A stretch of DNA of 64,000 bases from Arthrobacter sp. (GCA_026393275.1 JAPLAM010000010.1:62001-126000); one strand, 5' to 3'; shown: positions 28,236 through 37,125, numbered from the stretch's first letter. Translations and numbers: made by a program. The notes: a model not told the origin generated them from the sequence alone.

Positions 28236-29333
28236 TCAGACGGTGGGGATGAGCCGGCCCTCGGCGGTGAGTTGGCGCTCGATCAGCCTCCGGACCCACA
28301 TGCCGCCGGCGTCGATGTTGAGGTTGTAGAACTCATAGTCCGGGTTGGCGTCGATGGCCTCCTGCTGTGCCTTGAGCATGGCCTCGTCCTCGCCGAAGAC
28401 GCCGTGGACGCCCTTGCGGAGCTGGGTGGTGATCAGCTGGCTGTCCAGCCGGTAGTTGCGCATGAAGGCCCAGAAGTAGTGGCAGGTCTTGGCGCTCTCG
28501 GGGGAGATGGTGTTCATGACGAAGCCGTTGACACCCTGGCTGCGGTCGCCTTCCGGCGCTCCCGTGCCCGCCTTCGCGACGCCGACGTCAATGTTGATGG
28601 TCGACGGCGACTGGAAGGTGATGATCTGCCAGCGGTCCACCTTGCCCTCGAAACCCGGGAACTTGTCGCGCATGTTCTTGAGCCAGAACGGCGGCGCATC
28701 GATATCGAGCATCCAGCGGGACACCGTGACCGTGTTGCCGTCCTGGGTCACCTTGAAATCGGACTCACTGAGTTCGTCCTGCCCGATGGAGGACGAGTGC
28801 ACGAACTCCTCGTGGGTGAGGTCCATCAGGTTGTCCAGGACCAGTTGGTAGTTGCACGGCGCAAAGATGGTCTCGCCGTCGCCCGCCCATTCCTCCGAGC
28901 TCATCTGGTGCATGTCCGGAATCAGGGTGGGGTCGGCCTGGGTCGCATCGCCCAGCCAGACCCAGACGTACCGGTACCTTTCGACCACGGGGAAGGACGG
29001 CACCGTGGCGCTCGGGTTGATGGTTTCCTGCGCAGGCATGGAGACGCAACGGCCGGCAGAGTTGTAGACAATGCCGTGATACGGGCACTGGATCTCATCC
29101 TTGCCAAGCGTCTTGCCCATGGACAGCGGAGCCAGCCGGTGCCAGCACGCATCCGCCAGCGCTACCGCCTTCCCGTCCTCCGTGCGGTACAGGGCGAGCG
29201 GACGGTCCGCGATCCGACGGGACATCGGCTTCCGGGTGACCTCGTGGTCCCAGGCGGCCACGTACCAGGCATTGAGCGGATATCCGAGCACCTTGTTGGT
29301 GGTCGAACTGACGGACTGCATCATCGCGGTCAT
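28236..29333 (-). CDS. vanA: Rieske oxygenase, vanillate O-demethylase type
   Basis: 365 residues. Rieske [2Fe-2S] ligands CWH (about 63-65) and CPYH (about 83-86), and mononuclear iron ligands in NLMDLTHEEFVHSS. The N-terminus GYPLNAWYVAAWDHEV is typical of VanA-like O-demethylases, and the length fits (about 350-370). AAAGGAA precedes the ATG. With VanB it would convert vanillate to protocatechuate and formaldehyde. The PadR-type regulator upstream, as in corynebacterial van operons, supports this, but related demethylases for other methoxy- or carboxy-aromatics cannot be excluded. Confidence 0.8.
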   Translation of the reverse strand: MTAMMQSVSSTTNKVLGYPLNAWYVAAWDHEVTRKPMSRRIADRPLALYRTEDGKAVALADACWHRLAPLSMGKTLGKDEIQCPYHGIVYNSAGRCVSMPAQETINPSATVPSFPVVERYRYVWVWLGDATQADPTLIPDMHQMSSEEWAGDGETIFAPCNYQLVLDNLMDLTHEEFVHSSSIGQDELSESDFKVTQDGNTVTVSRWMLDIDAPPFWLKNMRDKFPGFEGKVDRWQIITFQSPSTINIDVGVAKAGTGAPEGDRSQGVNGFVMNTISPESAKTCHYFWAFMRNYRLDSQLITTQLRKGVHGVFGEDEAMLKAQQEAIDANPDYEFYNLNIDAGGMWVRRLIERQLTAEGRLIPTV

Positions 29334-29347
29334 GGCATTCCTTTGCT

Positions 29348-29367
29348 GTATCTATCTACATAGGTAG
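29348..29367. promoter_or_regulatory. VanR-type operator 1 (vanA proximal)
   Basis: 8-4-8 palindrome, half-sites GTATCTAT and ATAGGTAG, 15 bases upstream of the vanA start. It shares the consensus CTANCTAT-N4-ATAGNTAG with three other sites in this region. Confidence 0.75.
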
Positions 29368-29383
29368 TGGTCTGGATCACAGC

Positions 29384-29403
29384 CTAGCTATGTTGATAGA
29401 TAG
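29384..29403. promoter_or_regulatory. VanR-type operator 2
   Basis: CTAGCTAT-GTTG-ATAGATAG, 36 bp centre to centre from operator 1, within the 80-base gap between the padR-type gene stop and vanA. The pair would cover the vanA promoter. Confidence 0.78.
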
Positions 29404-29413
29404 TGGCAAGGGG

Positions 29414-29995
29414 TCAGGACTCCAGTCTGTCGATCAGCTCCAAGCCGCGCTTGGCCCACTGGACCTCCGCGTTGGCGCGCTCGATCATGCCCTCGTAGGT
29501 GAAAACCTTGTAGCCGGCAATCTTCGCCCAATCCGCCTCCGGCGCCCCCTCGAGGCGGGTCGCCAGGATGGGGTTGCTCCGGTCCGCCAGGGCTTCAATC
29601 ATCTCCCGCCATTGCTGGGCGCGGGAGGAGTGGTAGGCGATATGGGCCTGCATCTGGGCCCGCGCGGCGTCCGGTTCGGCCCACTCCAGGTACGCCGCCT
29701 TGAGGTGGATGGGGTCCCGCTCGCGGGAATAGTCCAGGGTGGTGTTCATCCAGCCCCGAAATGCTGCGACCCCCTCGGGGGTGATGTGGTAGCGCTTCTT
29801 CTTGCCCTTCTTCCCCCAGGCCTCCTCGACGCCCCGCAGGAGGCCATCTTTTTCCATCCGCCGGAGTTCGGGGTAGATCTGCGAGTCCGGGGCGTGCCAG
29901 ACGTAGCCCACGGATTGTTCGAAGTGTTTGAACACGTCGTAGCCCGTCAGGGGCTCGGATGTCAGCAATGCAAGCAGGGCGTAGCGCAGGCTCAC
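29414..29995 (-). CDS. vanR: PadR family regulator, probable VanR
   Basis: 193 residues if started at the GTG at 29995, where the protein begins VSLRYALLALLTSEPLTGYD, the usual PadR start; the frame continues to an ATG at 30079 directly beside operator 3. Winged HTH with SQIYPELRRMEKDGLLRGVE, then a long C-terminal helical region (about 90-190) as in VanR/PadR group 1 proteins. It lies immediately upstream of vanA on the same strand and has matching operators on both sides, so it should repress vanAB and itself, relieved by vanillate. Confidence 0.82.
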   Translation of the reverse strand: MSLRYALLALLTSEPLTGYDVFKHFEQSVGYVWHAPDSQIYPELRRMEKDGLLRGVEEAWGKKGKKKRYHITPEGVAAFRGWMNTTLDYSRERDPIHLKAAYLEWAEPDAARAQMQAHIAYHSSRAQQWREMIEALADRSNPILATRLEGAPEADWAKIAGYKVFTYEGMIERANAEVQWAKRGLELIDRLES

Positions 29996-30079
29996 TCGCC
30001 ACCGGTCCTCTCCATGGGGTTTCCCGTTCGTCCGCGCATCGCGACAAACACGCCCCAAGTTCATCAGCACTCTTGTCAA

Positions 30080-30099
30080 CTAACTATGTTCATAGTTAG
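30080..30099. promoter_or_regulatory. VanR-type operator 3
   Basis: Perfect 8-4-8 palindrome CTAACTAT-GTTC-ATAGTTAG, upstream of the padR-type gene. Confidence 0.8.
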
Positions 30100-30116
30100 G
30101 CTGTGTCTCACGCCAC

Positions 30117-30136
30117 ATAGCTATCAGTATAGGTAG
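30117..30136. promoter_or_regulatory. VanR-type operator 4
   Basis: ATAGCTAT-CAGT-ATAGGTAG, 37 bp centre to centre from operator 3. The same spacing is used by operators 1 and 2. Confidence 0.75.
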
Positions 30137-30163
30137 TTGCCCGGCTGCCGGGCCCGGCTCGGT

Positions 30164-31153
30164 TCAGGCCGGCGGGCGGAAGCGGGCCTGGATGGGGCCG
30201 TACCGTGCCCGCAACGGGACTGCTGCTTCGATCAGGATTCCGCGCAGCCAGTCCTTGAACGGGTCCTCGGCGAGCCACGGGTTCCAGACCATGTCGATGC
30301 CGAGGGTCTGGATCGGGAAGGGAAACTCTTCCATCCGCAGGTCGAAGCGGCCTTCGAAGGCCAGGCCCACCTGGTACCGGTGCACCGCCACGCCGCCGGC
30401 CTGGGCGATCAGGTGGGGGATGAACAGGTAGTCGGACACGCGCTGCCGGATGATGTATGGGACCTTGCGTTCGTCGAGGATTTCGTAGGGCCGCATGCGT
30501 TCCGGGGTCGCGTCCAGGACCACGTGGGGAACGGTCTCCAACAGCTCCAGCGCGGTGGCCTCCTGAGGCGAATCCCATGAGGTGACCACCACCCAGCGGT
30601 CGTCGTACAGGCGTTCCCGTGGGTGGGGCGTCGCGAACGTCTCGGGGAGCAGGATGACGTCCGCCGCGTCCTCCGCGAACCCCGAAATGGTCGCGGTGGA
30701 CGTGGTGCGCAGGCGTAGGACCGTGTTGGGCGCGCGCTCCGCCAGCAGCCGGGTGAGCGTGCTGCCGATGACGAACGCGGTGCTGTTGGTCATCGCCACG
30801 GTAATCAGGCGGCCGTCGCTGGCCGGATCAAAGGGTGCGGCGTTGACCAGCCGGGCGGCCTGCGTGAGGGTCTGCCGCAGGGCCGGCAGCAGCTCGGCCG
30901 CCCGCGGCGTCAACACCATTCCGCGGCCCTGCCGCACTAAGAGTTCGTCGCCGAGCATGCGCCGCATCCGGGTCAGCGCGTGGCTCATGGCCGGCTGTGA
31001 CAGCCCGATCTTGCCCGCCGCGTTCGTCACCGACTGCTCTTCCAGAAGCGCCAGCAGCGGCACCAGCAGGTTCAGATCCACCGAAGCCAGCCGGGCCAGC
31101 TCCCCGTCCGTCCCGGACCTTCCCGTGCCGCTGGTTCCCGGGGTGCTAGGCAT
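30164..31153 (-). CDS. LysR family regulator
   Basis: 329 residues. N-terminal HTH (VDLNLLVPLLALLEEQSVTN, IGLSQPAMSHALTRMRRMLG), with the LLVRQGRGMVLTPRA wing; then a NodD/LinR-like effector domain (ITVAMTNSTAFVIG). Its start overlaps the stop of the HtaA-domain gene by 8 bases, so the two are co-translated. It probably controls this operon and/or the divergent ferredoxin genes. The unusual 20-residue Ser/Gly/Thr N-terminal tail may mean a start nearer the HTH. Confidence 0.9.
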   Translation of the reverse strand: MPSTPGTSGTGRSGTDGELARLASVDLNLLVPLLALLEEQSVTNAAGKIGLSQPAMSHALTRMRRMLGDELLVRQGRGMVLTPRAAELLPALRQTLTQAARLVNAAPFDPASDGRLITVAMTNSTAFVIGSTLTRLLAERAPNTVLRLRTTSTATISGFAEDAADVILLPETFATPHPRERLYDDRWVVVTSWDSPQEATALELLETVPHVVLDATPERMRPYEILDERKVPYIIRQRVSDYLFIPHLIAQAGGVAVHRYQVGLAFEGRFDLRMEEFPFPIQTLGIDMVWNPWLAEDPFKDWLRGILIEAAVPLRARYGPIQARFRPPA

Positions 31154-31649
31154 CGCTCGCCGGGAAAATGACGTGGAGCGGACTCAGCGGCTGGCCGACC
31201 GGGTACTGCCCGCCCAGGAGGAGGTGGCCCTGTCCGGTCAGGGACGCGGTCAGCTCCAGGTGGGTGGAGCCGTCAGCGTCTTCCGCCCGCTGCGAGGCTT
31301 CGAGCGTGGCAAAGGGCAGGGACTTGAGGGGATCCCGGCCGCCGCGCTCGCGGACCAGCAGGGTCCCGCGGCCGCCGAGGAGCTCGATCCGCGGGTCCCG
31401 CAATTCGACGTCGAGGGCGCCCCAGTGGCCGGCGAACCGGACGGCGCCGAGGAATTGCAGCGCGGTGTCGGGGCCGGCGGTGTCGGGGGCGGCGTCCTGG
31501 CCGGCGGCGTCCGTCGCCGGATCCAGGGGGAAGAAGAAGCCCGTCTCCGCCCGGGATGCGGGGGCGAGCGCCTCCGCGGCGCCGTCGTCGAGGGCCTCCA
31601 CGTACGAAACAAAGCTGTCCTTCACGTTCCAGGTCAGTCCCGGCGTCAT
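31146..31649 (-). CDS. HtaA domain protein, no export signal
   Basis: 167 residues from the ATG at 31649. The sequence LTWNVKDSFVSYVEAL, a FFFPL segment, RFAGHWGALDVELRDPRIEL and LPFATLE match one HtaA (haem-transport-associated) domain. Corynebacterial HtaA proteins are secreted or anchored haem binders with signal peptides and C-terminal anchors, and neither is visible here. The gene overlaps a LysR regulator and is divergent from a ferredoxin gene. Its role in what looks like an aromatic-oxygenase locus is unclear; cytosolic haem or ligand binding is possible. Confidence 0.75.
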   Translation of the reverse strand: MTPGLTWNVKDSFVSYVEALDDGAAEALAPASRAETGFFFPLDPATDAAGQDAAPDTAGPDTALQFLGAVRFAGHWGALDVELRDPRIELLGGRGTLLVRERGGRDPLKSLPFATLEASQRAEDADGSTHLELTASLTGQGHLLLGGQYPVGQPLSPLHVIFPASDA

Positions 31650-31828
31650 TGCCACTGCGCACCTCGCTCGTCGTTCGCCGACCATCCGGCGCTGGGCCCA
31701 TCCTACCCACTCATTCACGCGGCGCACGCCAACGATGAGAAGTATTCATTTGTCGACTGTGTCGGCGGCTGGGAGACTCGACATACCGCAGGTTGTGACC
31801 CGCACCACTGTTTTCAAAGGAGAAAGCC

Positions 31829-32017
31829 ATGAAGATCGTCCTCGACCGACCGCGCTGCGAAGGCCACGGCCTGTGCGAGGAAGCCGCCCCGCAGCTGATG
31901 CACCTGGACGACGACGGCGAACTGGTGCTGGACATCGAAACGGTGGACGACGTCCTCCTTGAACCGGCCAAAGCCGCGGTCCGCGTCTGCCCCGTTGCAG
32001 CGCTGCGGCTGGCGTGA
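31829..32017 (+). CDS. ferredoxin, [3Fe-4S] type
   Basis: 62 residues. Ligand pattern Cys10-x2-His13-x2-Cys16 and Cys54-Pro55, which is the CxxHxxC...CP arrangement of small [3Fe-4S] ferredoxins that serve cytochromes P450 and some oxygenases. AAAGGAG lies 7 bases before the ATG. It overlaps the reductase gene by 4 bases. No P450 gene is in the window, so the electron acceptor is elsewhere or is a Rieske oxygenase. Confidence 0.9.
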   Translation: MKIVLDRPRCEGHGLCEEAAPQLMHLDDDGELVLDIETVDDVLLEPAKAAVRVCPVAALRLA

Positions 32018-33207
32018 GCATGGGACCGAAACGCATCGTCGTCGTTGGCAACGGCATCGCCGGACTTACCGCGAGTGACTCGCTGCGGGCGGCCGGCTTC
32101 GACGGAGAACTGACCATCGTGGGCGACGAGCACCACGCGCCGTACAGCCGCCCGGCCCTCTCGAAGGCCGCCCTGCTGGACTCCGAGGACATGACCTCCC
32201 ATCAGCTGCCTGCCGCGACCCACGAGGCCCACGAGATCCTGGGCGTGGGTGCGGCGCGGCTCGATGCCGGGAAGAAAGTGCTGCACCTCGACGACGGCAC
32301 CGGCCTTCCGTTCGACGGCCTGGTCATCGCCACCGGCTCCCGGGCACGCCGCCTCGGCGCCGCCGGAAACCCGGGGAACTACGACGGCGAGCTGACCCTG
32401 CGCACCCTCGAGGATGCGCTGGCGCTGCGCCGCCGGCTCGCGGGCCAGCCGTCCGTCGTCGTCATCGGCGGGGGAGCGCTGGGGATGGAGATCGCCTCCG
32501 GCTGCCTCGCCGTGGGCTGCGAGGTGACCCTCGTCTCGCAGGAGCTCCCGCTGACCAACCAGCTGGGTCCTTACCTGTCCGGGGTCTTCCTGGCCGCGGC
32601 CGTCCGGCACGGGCTCAAGCTCGCGCCGTCCTCCGCGGCCCAGCTGCGCAGTACCGGCGGCGGCCCGGCCGGTGGGCGGACGGTGGTGACGCTGGCCGAT
32701 GGGTCCAGCCTCGAGGCCGAACTCGTGGTCAGCGCCGTCGGGGATGTGCCCAATACCGAGTGGCTCGCCTCCAGCGGTCTCCTGACCGGCGGCCGGCTCG
32801 AAGTCGACACCCGCGGGCGCGTCCGGCCGGACATCATCGCCGCCGGAGACGTGGCCGCGTTCCCCACCGCGCGCGGCATCCAGCGCGTTCCGCTGTGGAC
32901 CAGCGCCATCGAGCAGAGCAAGGCCGCGGCGCTGGCCCTCCTTGGCGGTGATGGCGCCCCGGCGCTCGACTTCAAGCCCTACTTCTGGACCGAGCAGTTT
33001 GGCCTCAGCCTGAAGGCGAGCGGATTCCTGCCCCTGGCCGGCGCCCCCGACTACCTCGACGGCGATCCCCACGACGGCCCGTCCCTCATGCGCTGGTCCC
33101 ACCGGGAGGGCTCGGGTACCGCCGTCGCCATCAACAAACGGATCCCCATTCCCAAACTGCGGCGCCTGAGCGAGGCCGCTCCGGAGGTCGCCTCGCCCGC
33201 CGCCTGA
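32014..33207 (+). CDS. ferredoxin reductase (FAD, NAD(P)H)
   Basis: 397 residues from the GTG at 32014 (overlapping the ferredoxin stop); an ATG at 32020 is equally plausible. FAD motif VVVGNGIAGLTASDSLRAAG, the GDEHHAPYSRPALSKA loop, the NAD motif VVVIGGGALGMEIASG, and a C-terminal FAD segment PDIIAAGDVAAFP. This is the putidaredoxin-reductase/BphA4-like class. It supplies electrons to the ferredoxin encoded just before it. Confidence 0.93.
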   Translation: MSMGPKRIVVVGNGIAGLTASDSLRAAGFDGELTIVGDEHHAPYSRPALSKAALLDSEDMTSHQLPAATHEAHEILGVGAARLDAGKKVLHLDDGTGLPFDGLVIATGSRARRLGAAGNPGNYDGELTLRTLEDALALRRRLAGQPSVVVIGGGALGMEIASGCLAVGCEVTLVSQELPLTNQLGPYLSGVFLAAAVRHGLKLAPSSAAQLRSTGGGPAGGRTVVTLADGSSLEAELVVSAVGDVPNTEWLASSGLLTGGRLEVDTRGRVRPDIIAAGDVAAFPTARGIQRVPLWTSAIEQSKAAALALLGGDGAPALDFKPYFWTEQFGLSLKASGFLPLAGAPDYLDGDPHDGPSLMRWSHREGSGTAVAINKRIPIPKLRRLSEAAPEVASPAA

Positions 33208-33234
33208 GAACTCCGCCGGCGGGCGGCGGTCAGG

Positions 33235-34089
33235 TCAGGCGCTGCGTCCGCCCAGCCGGCTCACCATGGCGGGGTCGCGGTGGTCGAAGAAGACGCTGGC
33301 GCCCGTGTCCAGGGCGGCGATCCGGTCCATCTGCTCGTCGGTGAGGGTGAAATCGAAGACGGCCAGGTTCTCCGCCATCCGCTCCGGACGAACGGATTTG
33401 GGGATGACGACGACCTCGCGCTGGATGAGCCAGCGGAGCACCACCTGCGCCACCGACTTGCCATGGGCTTCGGCAATGGCGCTGAGGACCGGATCGGTGA
33501 ACAGGTTGTTCCTGCCTTCCGCGAGCGGGCCCCAGGACTCGATCTGCACGCCGCGTTCGCGCATCAGCGCCTGATCGGCGGCCCGCTGGAAAAAGGGATG
33601 GGTCTCGATCTGGTTCACGGCCGGGACGATCTCGTTGTGGTCGATGAGGTCCACCAGCCGGTCCGGGTAGAAGTTGGACACGCCGATGGCACGGGCCAGG
33701 CCCTCCTTGTTGATCTCCTGCATGGCCCGCCACTCGCTGTAGTAGTCGCCGAGCGGCTGGTGGATCAGGTACAGGTCGACGTGGTCCAGGCCGAGCCGGC
33801 GGAGCGAGCCGTCGAAGGCACGCTTGGTGTCGTCCTGGACACTGCCCGCCGGGGCGTGCTGGATCCACAGCTTGGTCGTGATGAAGAGCTCCCCGCGTGC
33901 GATTCCGCTGGACTTGATCGCGGCACCCACGGCCTCCTCGTTGCCATAAGCGGCCGCCGTGTCCAGGTGGCGGTAACCGGTGGCAAGGGCCGCTTCCGCG
34001 GCGGCCTGGGTTTCCTCGGCGGGGATCTGATAGACGCCGAAGCCAAGGATCGGCATCTGGACGCCGTTGTTGAGGGTCACGTTATGCAT
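33235..34089 (-). CDS. aldo/keto reductase
   Basis: 284 residues. AKR fold with [13 protein letters not shown] at the start, catalytic Asp/Tyr in [13 protein letters not shown], the Lys in FITTKLW and His in DLYLIHQP, followed by the NADPH-binding ending [23 protein letters not shown] precedes the ATG. It lies 21 bases downstream of an SDR gene on the same strand. Probably a 2,5-diketogluconate-reductase-like general carbonyl reductase. Confidence 0.93.
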   Translation of the reverse strand: MHNVTLNNGVQMPILGFGVYQIPAEETQAAAEAALATGYRHLDTAAAYGNEEAVGAAIKSSGIARGELFITTKLWIQHAPAGSVQDDTKRAFDGSLRRLGLDHVDLYLIHQPLGDYYSEWRAMQEINKEGLARAIGVSNFYPDRLVDLIDHNEIVPAVNQIETHPFFQRAADQALMRERGVQIESWGPLAEGRNNLFTDPVLSAIAEAHGKSVAQVVLRWLIQREVVVIPKSVRPERMAENLAVFDFTLTDEQMDRIAALDTGASVFFDHRDPAMVSRLGGRSA

Positions 34090-34110
34090 GGGATTCCTTC
34101 CGACGAAGCT

Positions 34111-34941
34111 TTAGTTTCCGATTGCCGTGCTGAGGCTGAGCTCCCGCCACCGGTCCAGGTCCGCGCGTTCGGCCTGGGCGACGGCGCCGAAGGCATTGAA
34201 GGCGTCCTCACCGAGGACCAGCAGGGCCGGCGGGTCCGCACTTTCGGCGACCGCCAGGATGGCCTCCGCGGCTTTGGCCGGATCGCCTTGCTGCGTGCCG
34301 TGGACGGTGTCATTCTCCTTGCGGCGTTTCCCGGCCGTCTCCGCATAGTCCCCGATCGCCGTCGCCGACTGGGTCAGTGAGCGGCCGGCGAAGTCCGTCC
34401 GGAACCCGCCGGGCTCAATGACGGTGACGTGGATACCCAGCGGCTGCAGTTCGTTTCGGAGGGACCCGGAGATGCCTTCCAAGGCAGCCTTGGTTGCCGA
34501 GTAGTAGCCGGAACCAGCCGGTTTGATGCGCGCACCGATGGAGGAGACGTTCAGGATGGACCCCGCCTTCCTGGCGCGCATGTCCGGGAGGACTGCCTTG
34601 ATCATGTCGACTGCGCCGAAAACGTTGGTGTCGAACAACCGTCGAATATCGGCGTCGTCCGCTTCCTCTACCGCGGCGCGGTAGCCGTAACCGGCGTTGT
34701 TCACCAGAACGTCGACGCCGCCGAAACGGATCCGGGCCTGCTCCACCGCCGAGCTGATCTGGTCCCGGTCGGTGACGTCGAGGGGGAGGGCCAGCGCGGT
34801 ATCGGGGAAGGCCGCCGCGATGTCCTGCAGCGTGCTGACATTCCGTGCCGTGACAACGGCGTTGTGGCCGCGCGCCAGCACTGCCTGGGCGAGCGCCCGG
34901 CCGAGTCCGGTGGAGCATCCAGTGATGAGCCATGTTGCCAT
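34111..34941 (-). CDS. SDR family oxidoreductase
   Basis: 276 residues. Cofactor motif LITGCSTGLGRALAQ at the N-terminus, NNAG, SSIGA and YYSATK for the catalytic Ser, Tyr and Lys. The TARN after strand two (Arg) favours NADPH. The pattern TGCSTGLG is typical of a large SDR subgroup of unknown substrate. First gene of a two-gene operon with the aldo/keto reductase, divergent from the Lrp/AsnC regulator. Confidence 0.92.
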   Translation of the reverse strand: MATWLITGCSTGLGRALAQAVLARGHNAVVTARNVSTLQDIAAAFPDTALALPLDVTDRDQISSAVEQARIRFGGVDVLVNNAGYGYRAAVEEADDADIRRLFDTNVFGAVDMIKAVLPDMRARKAGSILNVSSIGARIKPAGSGYYSATKAALEGISGSLRNELQPLGIHVTVIEPGGFRTDFAGRSLTQSATAIGDYAETAGKRRKENDTVHGTQQGDPAKAAEAILAVAESADPPALLVLGEDAFNAFGAVAQAERADLDRWRELSLSTAIGN

Positions 34942-35168
34942 GAGGGCTTCCTTTCGGGGGCGATACCCGTGCTGGGCTTGTTACCCATCCAACACGAGAA
35001 GATCCCCGCCCGGGAGGGCCTGTCAGTACCGGGTTCGAGGGCCCCTCCCGGCCCCGTCAGGTCACAGAAACGCGCCGGTCGTCACCGGAACGCGTGCGGC
35101 CCTGTCCGCGGTTGCTGGCCTACGTAGGTAAGAATTAGGACCTCACGCCAGCGAAATTAGGAGACGCC

Positions 35169-36182
35169 ATGGAGCAACTGGACGAGCTGGACCGGCAGAT
35201 CCTTGCCGCATTGGTCCGCAACGGACGGGCTTCATGGCGTCTCATTGCTGATGTCCTGGGCCAACAGGAACGGACCGTCGCCCGGCGCGGCAACCGTCTG
35301 CTGGACACCGGGGTGGTCCGCATCAACGCTTTCCTGAACCCCACGGCGTTCAGCGGCGTTGCGGCGATCATGCTGCGGGCGGTGAGTCCGCCGGACCAGG
35401 TCCGGAAGACCTCCCGCTGGCTAGCCCTCCAGCCCGAGGTGAGTTGGGTCAGTGCACTGGCCGGCAGCAACGAATGCGTAGCCGAGATGTTCCTTCCACT
35501 GGAGGAGCTGGGCGCGTTTCTCTACCAGCGGATGGCCGCGGCCACGAACGTTGATTCGTTTACCTCCTCGCCGAACTTCGACTACTTCCGGACTCCCGCC
35601 GGCTGGAAACCGGACGTGCTGGGCCAGGAGCAGTACCTGGCCCTGCACGCCGGCGAGGACGCGGGGAAGGCCGGCGTGCTGGCGTCCGAACACCGCCTTG
35701 CCCTGGACCAGGACAACCAGGAAATTGTGGCGCTGCTCCGCGGAAACGGCCGGGCCACGGTGGAAGAAGTCGCCTCCTCGGTGCAGCTTTCCAAGGCCAC
35801 CGTCCGCCGCCGCATCGAGTCCATGATCGACGGCGGCGCACTGTTCATTCGGGCGGTCCTGGACCCGGCCGCCTTGGGGCTCCCCGTGGAGGCCTTCCTG
35901 ACCATCAGTTGTGAATGCAGCCGGCGGGCAGACGCCGGCCGCCAGCTGGCCGGGCTGCCTGTCACCAGGTGGGCGGCCGCCGGCGAGACGCACCTGCTGG
36001 CACAGATTGCCGTGGCCAGCCTGGCCGAGCTCTCCCGAACGATCGACACCGTCCACGGCCTGCCGGGAGTCACCGACGTGCAGAGTTCCCTGATGGCGGA
36101 GATCTTCAAACGCAGCACCGTCATCTACCGCGACGGTACGCCCGATTGGGATGCCACTCCTGAGGAGAACGACGCCGCGTAA
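35169..36182 (+). CDS. tandem Lrp/AsnC family regulator
   Basis: 337 residues made of two AsnC-type units. HTH 1 at 5-50 (LDELDRQILAALVRNGRASW), ligand domain 1, then HTH 2 near 180-225 (LDQDNQEIVALLRGNGRATV, KATVRRRIESMIDGG) and ligand domain 2. Such double AsnC proteins are common in actinobacteria. AGGAGAC precedes the ATG. It is divergent from the SDR/AKR pair over a 227-base gap that should hold both promoters. Confidence 0.9.
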   Translation: MEQLDELDRQILAALVRNGRASWRLIADVLGQQERTVARRGNRLLDTGVVRINAFLNPTAFSGVAAIMLRAVSPPDQVRKTSRWLALQPEVSWVSALAGSNECVAEMFLPLEELGAFLYQRMAAATNVDSFTSSPNFDYFRTPAGWKPDVLGQEQYLALHAGEDAGKAGVLASEHRLALDQDNQEIVALLRGNGRATVEEVASSVQLSKATVRRRIESMIDGGALFIRAVLDPAALGLPVEAFLTISCECSRRADAGRQLAGLPVTRWAAAGETHLLAQIAVASLAELSRTIDTVHGLPGVTDVQSSLMAEIFKRSTVIYRDGTPDWDATPEENDAA

Positions 36183-36232
36183 GCCGGGAGCCTGCGCCTT
36201 ACCCCTCTCCGGCCGTCTACTAGGCTGGCATC

Positions 36233-36982
36233 ATGACCAGCCCCGGTGACCTTGCCGCCACCCTGATAGGCGTGGGGCTGCTGGTGGTACTGACTATCGG
36301 GGTGCTGGCGCTGTACCGCGTGCCCCGGAGGTTCTCGCCCGCATGGGCCATCCTCCGCGGAACTGTGCAACTGGCGGCCATCAGCCTGATCCTCAGCGGC
36401 ATCATCACCAACCCGCTGTGGGTTGCCGTCGCGTTGCTGGTGATGTTCACCGTTGCCGCGGCCACAGCCAGCCGGCGCCTGGGCAAGGACTGGCGGAGCT
36501 TTGTACATGTCAGTACGGCCATGGCCGCCGGCGTGCTCGTGACACTGGCGATCGTTTTTGCCACCGGGGCCGTGGAACTGACTCCCCGCTACGCCCTGGC
36601 ACTCGGCGGAATCGTCATTGGCAACGCCATGAGCATTGCCACCCTCGCCGGCCGTCACTTCAACGAAACGGCCAATTCCCGGTGGGATGAGGTGGAGGGA
36701 TGGCTGGCGCTGGGGGCGACTCCCCGGCAGTCCACCACCGAACTGGCGCGCTCCGCCGTTCGTTCCGCGCTGATTCCCTCCACGGACCAGACCAGGACGA
36801 CCGGACTGGTCACCCTGCCGGGCGCCTTCGTGGGTGCTATTTTCGGCGGGATTTCGCCGATCGCCGCCGGAATGTTCCAGATTGTGGTGCTGGCGTCCAT
36901 CATGGCGGCCGGCTCAATCACCGCCGTCGTGGTGGTCAGATTCCTGGCACCGGTGCGCACCCGGCCGGTTCCGCTGAGTTAG
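36233..36982 (+). CDS. fetB: FetB/UPF0014 family membrane permease
   Basis: 249 residues, about seven membrane helices. The family features are LYRVPRRFSPAWAILRGTVQ, IGNAMSIATLAGRHF, WLALGATPRQSTTELARSAVRSALIP cut by a loop, and GLVTLPGAFVGAIFGGISP. In E. coli FetAB exports iron; no FetA ATPase gene is adjacent here. Its last five sense codons and stop lie inside the left copy of a 23-bp direct repeat that bounds the island to the right, so the gene end marks an insertion site. Confidence 0.88.
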   Translation: MTSPGDLAATLIGVGLLVVLTIGVLALYRVPRRFSPAWAILRGTVQLAAISLILSGIITNPLWVAVALLVMFTVAAATASRRLGKDWRSFVHVSTAMAAGVLVTLAIVFATGAVELTPRYALALGGIVIGNAMSIATLAGRHFNETANSRWDEVEGWLALGATPRQSTTELARSAVRSALIPSTDQTRTTGLVTLPGAFVGAIFGGISPIAAGMFQIVVLASIMAAGSITAVVVVRFLAPVRTRPVPLS

Positions 36983-36988
36983 CGCGGC
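36966..36988. repeat. left 23-bp direct repeat (att-like)
   Basis: Begins CGGTTCCGCTGAG and ends TTAGCGCGGC. It covers the last codons of fetB, its TAG stop and six following bases. Identical to 46711-46733; flanking bases on each side differ. Confidence 0.9.
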
Positions 36989-37125
36989 TCCGTAAGAGTC
37001 AAATATCCAGTAGAGGGACGACGGCGGGACGTGGCCGGCGATGCGCCCCTCACTTATCTTGCCCGCTGATGCCAGCGGCCTCAGTCTGATGCGGTTGGCT
37101 TGTGATGTTGGACCTCCCTTGCTTT

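Noticed and set aside
27027..29363. Plus-strand open frame of nearly 780 codons opposite vanB and vanA
   Set aside because: Antisense shadow; both minus-strand genes have complete family motifs and ribosome sites.
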